Below, piece after piece: positions 56,398-64,000 of a stretch of DNA of 64,000 nucleotides. The position numbers were made by a program, and so were the translations under genes. Within the stretch, counting starts at the first letter, position 1, and each line of letters opens with the position of its first letter. Origin of the DNA: Actinomycetes bacterium (GTDB lineage Bacteria; Actinomycetota; Actinomycetes; Actinomycetales; Microbacteriaceae); NCBI GenBank assembly GCA_023386365.1, contig JAEWJX010000120.1:8679-72678 (forward strand). The letters run 5' to 3'. The notes under the pieces are model-generated. The model did not search any database. It saw only the letters and a program-made list of their open reading frames with translations, and had not been told where the DNA came from.

Positions 56398-57996
56398 TTA
56401 CGACACATTCGCGGGAACGGCGTTCCGCGCACGCCGTCGCTCGAACAGCAGGTCGGCGCCCCAGAGCGCCACCGAGAAGGCCGCGAACCCGACGAACACC
56501 AGCACCCAGTGCAGGTAGTCGCCCGACACCTCGCCCCACGCATCCGGGAGGGTCAGCATCACCAGCACGAACGCCGCCGCGCCTCCCGTGTAGGCAAGCG
56601 CCCACACCCAGCGTCGCCACGCGAAGATCACCGCGCCGTCGAGGGCGAGGAGCGGCAAGAGCGCCAGCGGCAGCGTCGAGACGCCCTCCACGACGATGCC
56701 GCTGAACAGCTCGGCCAGCCCGCGCAGCAGCACACTGTCTCCCGCCGACTCGGCGGCCGGCGCGACCAGGCTGTAGCCCACCCACGCGAGCAACGACAGC
56801 GCGAGCGCCGCACCCGAGCCGATGAGGACGACGAGAGCGTCCCGGGAGGCGGCGAGGGTCACCGCGAAGGTCAGGCCGGCGACGAGACCGAACACGGCGC
56901 CCGGTTCGAACTGCAGCATCCGCCCGATCACCACCGCCACCGCCACCAGCGCGAGCGACCCCCACCGGAACACGATCCGGGGGCGGGAGTCCGGTTGCAG
57001 CCGACGGATCGCGGCGGAGGCGGCGAACCAGCCGACCACGTTCACCAGGGTCAGGGACGCGAACATCGTCAGGTAGAGCCGCACCGACATCGGGTTCAGC
57101 CCGAACTGCGGATCCACGAAGCACGCGATCAGCGACGCGGCCGCGAACCCCGGCCACACCAGCCACGAGGGTGCGGGGCGGCACACCGCACCCGGCAGGG
57201 CCGGGGCGGGTCTCGCGGGGCGCCGCGCCCGCATCCACGCTTTCACCCGCGACCAGCGCTTCTCGAGCACCGTGTCGACGAGGAAACCCGGGAGGCCGAC
57301 GAGCAGCATGAGGAAGACCGCGGTCCCGCCGAGCACAGCGGTCTGGGTGGTGTTCGGCATCGCATCGGCGACCGTGCGCAGACCACTCAGCGAACTGGGG
57401 TCGGAGGCTCCGGTGGTGTCGTACGCGTCCTCCCCCGTGATCACTTCGATCAGCAGCACCCCACGGTCGGCAATCCCCGTGTACATCGAATCGGCGACCA
57501 CCCCGTCGGTGTACTGGAACCAGATGATGTCGTCGCCGGTGATGCGGTTCCCGAAGCGGATGCCGACCATTCCGGGCAGCGGATCCCACTCCCGCAGTTC
57601 GGCGACGCCCATCCGGTCACTCTCGGCGCGGCCCGCGGAGTTCTCGGCGCGCATCATCTCGTCGCCCCGAATCCAGCCTGCCTCCTGGAAGCGCGCCAGC
57701 ACGTCGAGGACTTCGGAGGGCTCGATGTCGACCCACATGAGCGAGTACTGGGCGCCGTGCGTGTCGTCGAACTCCCGATCGATGGTCCGCGATGCGCAGT
57801 CCCACCCGCTGCCGCGGAGCGGCGGCGGCACGAATTGCTCCTCGACCTCGAAGAGCTCATACGAGCCCGACGCGTAGTGGCTGCCCGTGCAGTCCTCCTC
57901 GTCGGCGGATGCGGGCGCCGCCGCCAACAGCACACCCGCGACGGCACCCGCGAGCGCGACGACGGCCGCAACCATCGGTCTGCCGTGTGCGCTCAC
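56398..57996 (-). CDS. FGLLP-type polytopic membrane protein, paralog 2
   Basis: A 532-aa paralog of the gene at 54699-56354 with the same order: signal peptide, Cys-paired extracellular domain (CTGSHYASGSYELF, GWDCASRT), TM, basic linker, seven TM segments. Both share PSWLVWPGF, FGLNPMSVRL, LAELFSGIVVEGVSTLPLAL. GTG start at 57996 has TAACGT 8 bases upstream; longer frames are rejected. The membrane half is far better conserved between the copies than the outer domain, suggesting one transport or signalling core with two sensors. No function known. Confidence 0.75.
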   Translation of the reverse strand: MSAHGRPMVAAVVALAGAVAGVLLAAAPASADEEDCTGSHYASGSYELFEVEEQFVPPPLRGSGWDCASRTIDREFDDTHGAQYSLMWVDIEPSEVLDVLARFQEAGWIRGDEMMRAENSAGRAESDRMGVAELREWDPLPGMVGIRFGNRITGDDIIWFQYTDGVVADSMYTGIADRGVLLIEVITGEDAYDTTGASDPSSLSGLRTVADAMPNTTQTAVLGGTAVFLMLLVGLPGFLVDTVLEKRWSRVKAWMRARRPARPAPALPGAVCRPAPSWLVWPGFAAASLIACFVDPQFGLNPMSVRLYLTMFASLTLVNVVGWFAASAAIRRLQPDSRPRIVFRWGSLALVAVAVVIGRMLQFEPGAVFGLVAGLTFAVTLAASRDALVVLIGSGAALALSLLAWVGYSLVAPAAESAGDSVLLRGLAELFSGIVVEGVSTLPLALLPLLALDGAVIFAWRRWVWALAYTGGAAAFVLVMLTLPDAWGEVSGDYLHWVLVFVGFAAFSVALWGADLLFERRRARNAVPANVS

Positions 57997-58004
57997 GAAC
58001 GACG

Positions 58005-58010
58005 ACGTTA
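58005..58010 (-). promoter_or_regulatory. -10 element TAACGT, FGLLP paralog 2
   Basis: Minus-strand TAACGT, 8 bases, GTG at 57996; two bases longer than the usual spacing in this window. Confidence 0.4.
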
Positions 58011-58063
58011 GGAAGCCCGGCGTCCTGGAAAACAGGGACACGCGCCCTCGATCGGGCACGGGA

Positions 58064-61000
58064 TCAGCCGGCGCGCTCCTCCGGAGCGACCACACGCTGG
58101 CCGACGACGGCGCTCACGCCGTCCTGACGCATCGAGACGCCGTAGAGCGCGTCCGCGATCTCCATGGTGCGCTTCTGGTGGGTGATGACGATGAGCTGCG
58201 AGCTCTCACGCAGCCGCTCGATGACACTCAGCAACCGGCCGAGGTTCGCGTCGTCGAGCGCCGCCTCCACCTCGTCCAGGATGTAGAACGGGCTGGGGCG
58301 GGCCGTGAAGATCGCGAACAGCAGCGCCACGGCGGCGAGGGAGCGCTCACCACCCGACAGCAGCGAGAGACGTTCGATCTTCTTGCCGGCCGGCTTCACC
58401 GTCACCTCGATGCCCGTCGTGAGCATGTCGTCGGGGTTGGTGAGGTGCAGCGACCCGGTGCCGCCGGGGAACAGGATCGGGAAGACCTGGTCGAAGGCGT
58501 GCTTGGTGTCGTCGAAGGCGGCGGCGAAGATGTCCTGCATCTTCTCGTCGATCTCCTCGATGATCGTCAGCAGGTCCTTGCGGGTGGCGGTGAGGTCGGC
58601 AAGCTGCTCGGTGAGGAACTTGTGGCGCTGCTCCAGGGCGGCGAACTCCTCCAGGGCGAGCGGGTTCACCCGCCCCAGCTGGCCGTACTTGCGTTCCGCT
58701 TTCTCGAGGCGCGACTTCTGCTTCGCCCGGTCGAACGGCTCGGTCACCACCTCGGCCTCGGCGTCGTCGTCACCGTCCGCGTCGTCGGACTGCGCGGATG
58801 CCGCGGGGGCGTCGACGGGCACGGGCACCTCGGGGCCGTACTCGGCCACGAGCACGTCCTCGACGAGCCCCAGCTCGTCGGCGGCGCGCTCCAGCAGGGT
58901 CGAGAGGTGCAGCCTCTTCTCGTAGGCCTGCATCTCGAGGCCGTGCACGTTCTCGTTCAGCGCCGTGAGCCGCTCACGCAGGACGGACTCTGCCCGACGC
59001 AGCTCGGAGAGCTCCTCGTTCTGTTTCGCGCGATCCGCTTCGGCGCTGGCCAGGGCCACGCGGGCCTCCGCCACCGACCGGTCGGCCGTGTCGAGCACCC
59101 TCGGCAGCGCCTCGATCACGCCCTGCGCGGCGTCGATCTGGTGGCGCCGGATGACGGCGAGCCGCGCCGCCTCCTCCGCCGCCGCGCGTTCGGCTTCGAG
59201 GCGCCGCTTCAGCTGCTCGGCCTGTTCGCGCTGCGCGCGCACCCGTTCGCGGGCGGTCTCGAGGTCGACGCGGGCACCCACCTCGACCGCGCGGGCAGCA
59301 TCCAGTTCGGCGAGCAGTCCGTCTCGGGCGGAGACGTCGAGCATCGGACGGGGTGTCGCGGCGTGCGCGTCGCGGTCGCCGAGCGCCTTCTCGACCTGGC
59401 TGTCGGCGGCGGCGACCTGCTCGGTGAGCCCGGCCACGGCCTCCGCCAGACGCTCGCTCTCGGCGGCGGACGCCTCCAGCTGCACGCGCGAGCGTCCGAG
59501 GGCCTCGCTGCGTTCGGCGAGCCGCGTCTCGAACGCCTTCAGAGCGGTCGACGCCTGCACCAGGTCGATGCGGGCGAGGTCGAGCTTCTCGCGGTGCTCG
59601 GCCAGTTCGCCGGCGCGGCGCTCGATGGTGGTCGTGACGACCACCAGCTTCTCCTGCGCGGCGTCCCGCTCGGCGAGCAACTCCAGGCGCGAACGCCCGG
59701 ACCCCGAACCCCCGCGCAGCACGTGCTCGGCGAGCACGTCGCCCTCGCGGGTGATGACGGTGATCCCGCCGAGCTTCGCAAGCGCGGGCCACGCGGCACG
59801 CGCCTCGGCCAGGCCGTCGGCCACGACGACGCCGGCGAGCACCCCGCGGATGCCGTTCGGTCCGGTGACGAGGGTGGCAGCGGCGCGCACCCCGGCGGGC
59901 AGGCCCGACGGGTCGGCGGGGGCCGCCGCATCCGCCACGACGATCTCGACGCGGCCCGCGGATGCCTCACGCGCGTGCCCGAGGGCTGCGACGCCCGCAT
60001 CCCAGCTGTCGGCGAGCACCGCATCCGCGAGGGTGCCGAGCGCCGCCGCGATGGCCGCCTCGTAGCCCGGCTCGACCTTGATGTGCTCGGCCACCAGCCC
60101 CCGGATGCCGGAGAGGCCGATGATCTGCTGCGAGCCGTCTTTCTGGTCGGTGGCGAGGGTGAGCGCGCTGGTGCGGGCGGCGAGGGCGTCGCGCTCCCGC
60201 TCGGCGGTGTGCAGTTCGTCGCGCAGCGCATCCACCCGCTCCTGCAGCTGCTGCACCGCGGTCTCGGCGGCCTCGACGGCACCGGCGAGCTCCGTGTCTT
60301 CCGCGAGGCCGGCGTCGTCGCCCTCGAGGGCGACCAGTTCGGTGCGCGCCGCTTCGCGACGCTCCTCGGATGCCGCGAGCGCCGCCTTCTGGCGGTCCAG
60401 CTGCGCCTGGGTGGCCGCGCGCCGCTCCTCGGCCGCACGCACCTGACCGGCGAGGCGACCCTGCTCGAGGTCGTGCTGGCTGACGAGCGCCGACTGGGCG
60501 CTGATCTCCTCATCGAGCGAGTCGAGGCTGACCCGCGCCGTGGCGGTGGCCGCGCTCGCGCGCCCCAGCGCCTCCTCGGCGAGGGCGATGCCGCCCTGCA
60601 GGCGCTGCGCCTCCTCGAAGGCGTCGGAGACGGCCGACTCCGACAGGGTCGACGCCATCCCCGGCAACTCTGCCTGCTGGCTCAGCAGCGACAGCCGCTG
60701 GTTGGCGAGCGTGTACAGCGAACGGAGGTGGTCCTGAACCTGCTCCAGTCCGAACGCCACCCGGCGGGCCTCGTCGACGGCATCGCCGGTCATCGACTGC
60801 TCGATGCGGGCCTGCCGCAGCTTCGACTGGTCGAGCTGCTCCTGCAGCACCACCCGCTCCGTCTTGCGTTCCGACTCGCTGCGGGTCACATCCGTGATCG
60901 CGTGGCGCAGCTCGACGACCTCGTCGGCCAGCAGCCGGGCGCGGGCGTCGCGCACGATCGCGGCGATGGTCTGCGCCTCACGGGCGATCTGAGCCTGCTG

Positions 61001-61618
61001 ACCGAGCGGCTTCAGCTGCCGCCGGATCTCGCCGGCCAGGTCGGACAGACGCGTCAGGTTGGCCTGCATCGCGTCGAGCTTGCGGAGGGTCTTCTCCTTG
61101 CGGCGGCGGTGCTTGAGGATGCCTGCCGCCTCCTCGATGAAGCCGCGGCGGTCCTCCGGGGTGGCGTGCAGCACCTGGTCGAGCTGCCCCTGGCCGACGA
61201 TGACGTGCATCTCGCGGCCGAGACCCGAATCCGACAGCAGCTCCTGCACATCCAGCAGGCGGCACTGCTCGCCGTTGATGGCGTACTCGCTGCCGCCGTT
61301 GCGGAACAGGGTGCGCGAGATCGTGACCTCGGAGTACTCGATCGGCAGGGCGCCGTCGGAGTTGTCGATCGTGAGCTGCACCTCGGCGCGACCGAGGGGC
61401 CCGCGCGTCGACGTGCCGGCGAAGATGACGTCCTCCATCTTGCCGCCGCGGAGCGTCTTCGCCCCCTGCTCGCCCATCACCCAGGCGAGACCGTCGACGA
61501 CGTTCGACTTGCCGGAGCCGTTCGGTCCGACGACGCACGTCACGCCCTTCTCGAAGGCGAAAGTGGTCGGCTGTGCGAACGACTTGAACCCCTTCAGGGT
61601 CAAGCTCTTCAGATGCAC
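58064..61618 (-). CDS. smc: Chromosome segregation protein SMC
   Basis: An 1184-aa SMC ATPase. Walker A GPNGSGKSN near residue 35, long coiled coil, hinge around 510-640 (LSGIRGLVAEHI, LVTGPNGIRGVLAG), second coil, signature LLSGGERSLA and Walker B FYILDEVEAALD near the C-terminus. The GTG at 61618 (VHLKSLTLKGFKSF) has AAGGAG upstream; a frame open far beyond it is rejected. It acts with ScpAB, not in this window. Confidence 0.97.
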   Translation of the reverse strand: MHLKSLTLKGFKSFAQPTTFAFEKGVTCVVGPNGSGKSNVVDGLAWVMGEQGAKTLRGGKMEDVIFAGTSTRGPLGRAEVQLTIDNSDGALPIEYSEVTISRTLFRNGGSEYAINGEQCRLLDVQELLSDSGLGREMHVIVGQGQLDQVLHATPEDRRGFIEEAAGILKHRRRKEKTLRKLDAMQANLTRLSDLAGEIRRQLKPLGQQAQIAREAQTIAAIVRDARARLLADEVVELRHAITDVTRSESERKTERVVLQEQLDQSKLRQARIEQSMTGDAVDEARRVAFGLEQVQDHLRSLYTLANQRLSLLSQQAELPGMASTLSESAVSDAFEEAQRLQGGIALAEEALGRASAATATARVSLDSLDEEISAQSALVSQHDLEQGRLAGQVRAAEERRAATQAQLDRQKAALAASEERREAARTELVALEGDDAGLAEDTELAGAVEAAETAVQQLQERVDALRDELHTAERERDALAARTSALTLATDQKDGSQQIIGLSGIRGLVAEHIKVEPGYEAAIAAALGTLADAVLADSWDAGVAALGHAREASAGRVEIVVADAAAPADPSGLPAGVRAAATLVTGPNGIRGVLAGVVVADGLAEARAAWPALAKLGGITVITREGDVLAEHVLRGGSGSGRSRLELLAERDAAQEKLVVVTTTIERRAGELAEHREKLDLARIDLVQASTALKAFETRLAERSEALGRSRVQLEASAAESERLAEAVAGLTEQVAAADSQVEKALGDRDAHAATPRPMLDVSARDGLLAELDAARAVEVGARVDLETARERVRAQREQAEQLKRRLEAERAAAEEAARLAVIRRHQIDAAQGVIEALPRVLDTADRSVAEARVALASAEADRAKQNEELSELRRAESVLRERLTALNENVHGLEMQAYEKRLHLSTLLERAADELGLVEDVLVAEYGPEVPVPVDAPAASAQSDDADGDDDAEAEVVTEPFDRAKQKSRLEKAERKYGQLGRVNPLALEEFAALEQRHKFLTEQLADLTATRKDLLTIIEEIDEKMQDIFAAAFDDTKHAFDQVFPILFPGGTGSLHLTNPDDMLTTGIEVTVKPAGKKIERLSLLSGGERSLAAVALLFAIFTARPSPFYILDEVEAALDDANLGRLLSVIERLRESSQLIVITHQKRTMEIADALYGVSMRQDGVSAVVGQRVVAPEERAG

Positions 61619-61702
61619 CCGGCCACTCCTTATCCCCGCTCGGCGTCGCTCTACGCTACTGCCCCGCGAGCGCAAGCCGGTGCCATCCGGGCCGCCACAC
61701 GC

Positions 61703-61708
61703 CATGCT
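61703..61708 (+). promoter_or_regulatory. -10 element CATGCT, leaderless double-GNAT gene
   Basis: CATGCT, 6 bases (GGAGGG), ATG at 61715. GGAGGG touches the ATG and is too close to work as a Shine-Dalgarno. Confidence 0.45.
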
Positions 61709-61714
61709 GGAGGG

Positions 61715-62788
61715 ATGGACGCGTTCACGATCGACGAGATCCCGCTTCCGGCGAACCTCACCGACGACCCGAACACCGCCGACTTCCTGGCGACGGTCGA
61801 GATCCGGAACCTCACCGAAGAGGGCGGCTACGGCACCCCCGACGTGCGGGTGACCCCCGAGAAGCTGCTGGCCTACTGGAGCGACCCGTACGAACCGCAC
61901 CGGCTGTTCGTCGCCCGCGTGGGCGGTCGGGTCGTGGCGCGCGGGATGTACGAGACGCTGCTCGACGAGACCTCCACGGCGGCCTGGGTGGATGTGCGGG
62001 TGCACCCCGACTTCGTCGGCCGCGGCATCGGCACCGCGATGGCGGATCGCCTGGAGCAGTTGGCCAGATCGGAGAACCGCACCCACCTGATCGTCTACAT
62101 CGTGTCGCCCGAGGGCCCCGGCGAACGGATCGAGCCGCCCACCGGATCCGGGTCGCTTCCCGCGGGCAACACCGAGGTGCGTTTCCTGCGGGGCCGCGGC
62201 TACCGCCTCGAGCAGGTGGTGCGCGCGAGCCGTCTCCCGCTGCCGCTCGACGGCGCCGAACTCGACAGCCGTCTGAAGGCCGCCGCCGAACGCGCCGGCG
62301 ACGCGTTCGTGGTGCACAGCTGGACCGGCCCCACGCCGGTGGAGTTCCGTGACGACATCGCCGCGCTGAACACCCGGATGAGCACCGACGCCCCGCAATC
62401 CGGTCTCGACGAACCGGAAGACGTGTGGACCGCGCAGCGTCTCGCCGACCACGAGGCGCACACCACCGCCGACGGCACCGTGCTGCTCACCAGCGCCGTC
62501 ATGCAGATCGACGAGGGGCGTCTGGTGGGCTTCACCCAGCTCGCCCTCCCCACGGAAGCGGGCCGACCCGTCGACCAGTACGACACCCTCGTGCTGCGTG
62601 AGCACCGGGGGCACGGCCTCGGGATGCTGCTGAAGCTGGCGAACCTGGTGCTGCTGCAAGACGCGCATCCGGGGTTCCCGGCGATCACCACCTGGAACGC
62701 CGACGAGAACCGGCACATGCTCGCCGTCAACGAGGCGCTCGGTTTCGTGCCGATGGGCTACGAGGGCGCGTGGAGGCTCGACCTCTAG
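61715..62788 (+). CDS. Double-domain GNAT N-acetyltransferase
   Basis: A 357-aa protein with two GNAT-like halves. The first (about 60-180) has AAWVDVRVHPDFVGRGIGTAMAD, a good acetyl-CoA loop; the second (about 200-355) has DTLVLREHRGHGLGMLLKLANL and ENRHMLAVNEALGF. Duplicated GNAT proteins of this size include resistance and thiol-modifying enzymes, but no specific match is recognised. The ATG at 61715 was chosen by the CATGCT spacing. Confidence 0.85.
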   Translation: MDAFTIDEIPLPANLTDDPNTADFLATVEIRNLTEEGGYGTPDVRVTPEKLLAYWSDPYEPHRLFVARVGGRVVARGMYETLLDETSTAAWVDVRVHPDFVGRGIGTAMADRLEQLARSENRTHLIVYIVSPEGPGERIEPPTGSGSLPAGNTEVRFLRGRGYRLEQVVRASRLPLPLDGAELDSRLKAAAERAGDAFVVHSWTGPTPVEFRDDIAALNTRMSTDAPQSGLDEPEDVWTAQRLADHEAHTTADGTVLLTSAVMQIDEGRLVGFTQLALPTEAGRPVDQYDTLVLREHRGHGLGMLLKLANLVLLQDAHPGFPAITTWNADENRHMLAVNEALGFVPMGYEGAWRLDL

Positions 62789-62792
62789 AGCG

Positions 62793-63944
62793 TCAGTCCT
62801 CGTGCCACTCGGCCTCCTCGTGGCGGGCGCGGCGCTCCGCCCGTCTCTGCACGTCCTCCGTGCGCAGCATCTCGCGCGTCTCGTCGATGTCGCCCGTGAG
62901 CGGTCTCCACCACCGTGCCGCCGGATCCGAATCGATGAGCAGCATCCGCACCAGCAACGTCATCGGAACGGCGATGATCGCCCCGATCGGGCCGAGCACG
63001 ATCGCCCAGAACAGCACCGACACAAACGTGATCGTCTGGTTCAGCAGCACCGCATTGCCGACGATCCGCGGCTGCACCACCGACTGCACCAGAGCGTTGA
63101 TGACCCCGTAGATGATGATCACCCAGACGACGGTCGGCCAGCCGCCCACGAGGGCGCCGAACACGATCGGCGGGATGATGGCGATGAAGTACCCGATGTT
63201 GGGGATGAAGCTGCACAGGAACGACAACATGCCCCACAGCGCCGCCCCCGGAACCTGCAGGATCGCCAACGCCAGCCAGTTGAAGAGCCCCTGCACGATG
63301 CCGAGACCCGTCGTGACGGCCATGTACCGGCGCACACCGTGCGCGAAGATACCGACCGCGTCGACCGCATCCGCGCGGGTGGAGCGCAACTGCTTCAGGA
63401 GCGCCGGCAGGTAGGTGCCGTCCATCGCCATCAGCAGCGACGTGGTGAGCACCGTCACGAGCCAGAACACGAGACCGCCCACCCCGCCGAGCAGGCTGCC
63501 GATCAGGTCGAGGATCGCGCTCGGGTCGAACCCGGTGACGATGTCCTGCACCTGCTGGGGGCCGAACCCGACCCGCTCGAGCAGGTCGCCGATCGACGCC
63601 GCGAACTCCTGCAACTGGGGCGCGAACTGGGGCAGCAGCGACGCGAACTGCCCGAGCGCCAGGAACATCGCCCCCAGGAACCCGAGCAGGAGCGCGAACA
63701 CGGCGAGGATCACCGATCCGGTCGCCACGCCGCGCGGCACCCCCCGCTTCTCGAGGGCGACCCGCACCGGCTGCACGGTGATCGTCAGCACCAGGGCGAA
63801 GAGCACGGGACCTGAGACGGAACTGATCGCGGCGAGACCGAACGCCGCGACGGTCGCGCCGGCCAGCGACAGCAGGATGATCGTCGCCCGCGGCAACGCG
63901 AATCGGGCCTTGGGTGCCTTCGGAGGCGGTACCGCGTCCGTCAT
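62793..63944 (-). CDS. AI-2E family transporter
   Basis: A 383-aa protein with about eight TM segments of the AI-2E/PerM superfamily: two N-terminal TMs, a variable loop (about 90-150), then FIPNIGYFIAIIPPIVFGALVGG and the terminal helices. Members export autoinducers or act as Na+/H+ antiporters; the substrate is unknown. It ends 4 bases from the convergent GNAT gene. A 50-residue charged tail is cytosolic. Confidence 0.88.
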   Translation of the reverse strand: MTDAVPPPKAPKARFALPRATIILLSLAGATVAAFGLAAISSVSGPVLFALVLTITVQPVRVALEKRGVPRGVATGSVILAVFALLLGFLGAMFLALGQFASLLPQFAPQLQEFAASIGDLLERVGFGPQQVQDIVTGFDPSAILDLIGSLLGGVGGLVFWLVTVLTTSLLMAMDGTYLPALLKQLRSTRADAVDAVGIFAHGVRRYMAVTTGLGIVQGLFNWLALAILQVPGAALWGMLSFLCSFIPNIGYFIAIIPPIVFGALVGGWPTVVWVIIIYGVINALVQSVVQPRIVGNAVLLNQTITFVSVLFWAIVLGPIGAIIAVPMTLLVRMLLIDSDPAARWWRPLTGDIDETREMLRTEDVQRRAERRARHEEAEWHED

Positions 63945-63975
63945 CTCGGCCTCATTCCGTGGGAATCGTTGACCG

Positions 63976-63981
63976 AATGCT
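63976..63981 (+). promoter_or_regulatory. -10-like AATGCT at right edge, possible start of a truncated gene
   Basis: AATGCT, 6 bases (AGAGGG), GTG at 63988. The spacing equals the leaderless genes here, but only four codons remain in the window, so a gene cannot be confirmed. Confidence 0.25.
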
Positions 63982-64000
63982 AGAGGGGTGGTGGCGGGAC

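Noticed and set aside
57887..62788. Very long plus-strand open frame covering the antisense of smc
   Set aside because: Its first four fifths are the complement of smc with low-complexity composition; only the part from 61715 (double GNAT) is a real gene.

Overview
The window comes from a high-GC actinobacterium, most likely a member of the Microbacteriaceae. The evidence is the very high G+C with GTG/TTG starts, the very common heptamer GCATCCG/CGGATGC, several F420/flavin LLM oxidoreductases, a sugar ABC importer without its own ATPase, and a housekeeping gene order typical of Actinobacteria. No rRNA, tRNA, CRISPR array, prophage or complete insertion sequence was found.

Read on the minus strand from right to left, the backbone is a conserved chromosome-segregation, secretion and translation block: smc - ftsY - ffh - rpsP - khpA - rimM - trmD - rplS - lepB - rnhB - DUF2469 - yraN - comM - dprA - xerC - (M23 peptidase, opposite strand) - rpsB - tsf - pyrH - DUF3097 - frr. 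Accessory modules interrupt it at several joints.

(1) 10.7-24.6 kb is a carbohydrate island. A tightly coupled minus-strand operon encodes a binding lipoprotein, SIS isomerase/deaminase, two permeases, two PfkB kinases, a secreted glycosidase-like lipoprotein and an LLM oxidoreductase. Next to it lie a divergent amidohydrolase, a GH4 glycosidase plus class II aldolase pair, and a divergent DeoR-family regulator. Repeats of AAGAATGNNCG / AATGATC in the two divergent control regions are candidate DeoR operators. (2) 28.8-35.6 kb, between rplS/map and trmD, is a nitrite assimilation module: FNT channel, sirohydrochlorin chelatase, nirD, nirB, uroporphyrinogen-III methyltransferase and a HemD-winged-helix fusion resembling NnaR. 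The nirD/nirB divergent region carries clear GlnR-type boxes. (3) A DUF559-type gene sits in opposite orientation between rimM and trmD, flanked by a perfect 13-bp direct repeat. (4) 38.8-45.2 kb holds an EamA transporter, a YbdK-type ligase, an MmpL exporter with divergent MarR regulator and a large operator palindrome, and two tandem LLM oxidoreductases. (5) 46.8-58.0 kb holds a gamma carbonic anhydrase, two more LLM genes (one coupled to a GH13 enzyme), a histidine phosphatase, a serine hydrolase and a pair of paralogous FGLLP-type polytopic membrane proteins. The right end has smc, a double-GNAT protein and an AI-2E family transporter.

A recurring architecture is a -10-like hexamer (mostly TANNNT) placed exactly 6-7 nt before the start codon of about 20 genes, implying leaderless mRNAs. 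Within operons, 1- to 4-nt ATGA/GTGA/TTGA/TGATG overlaps indicate translational coupling. Starts were chosen from these two signals or from Shine-Dalgarno sequences, so several differ from the longest open frame. All family assignments come from reading translated sequence by eye; no database search was run.
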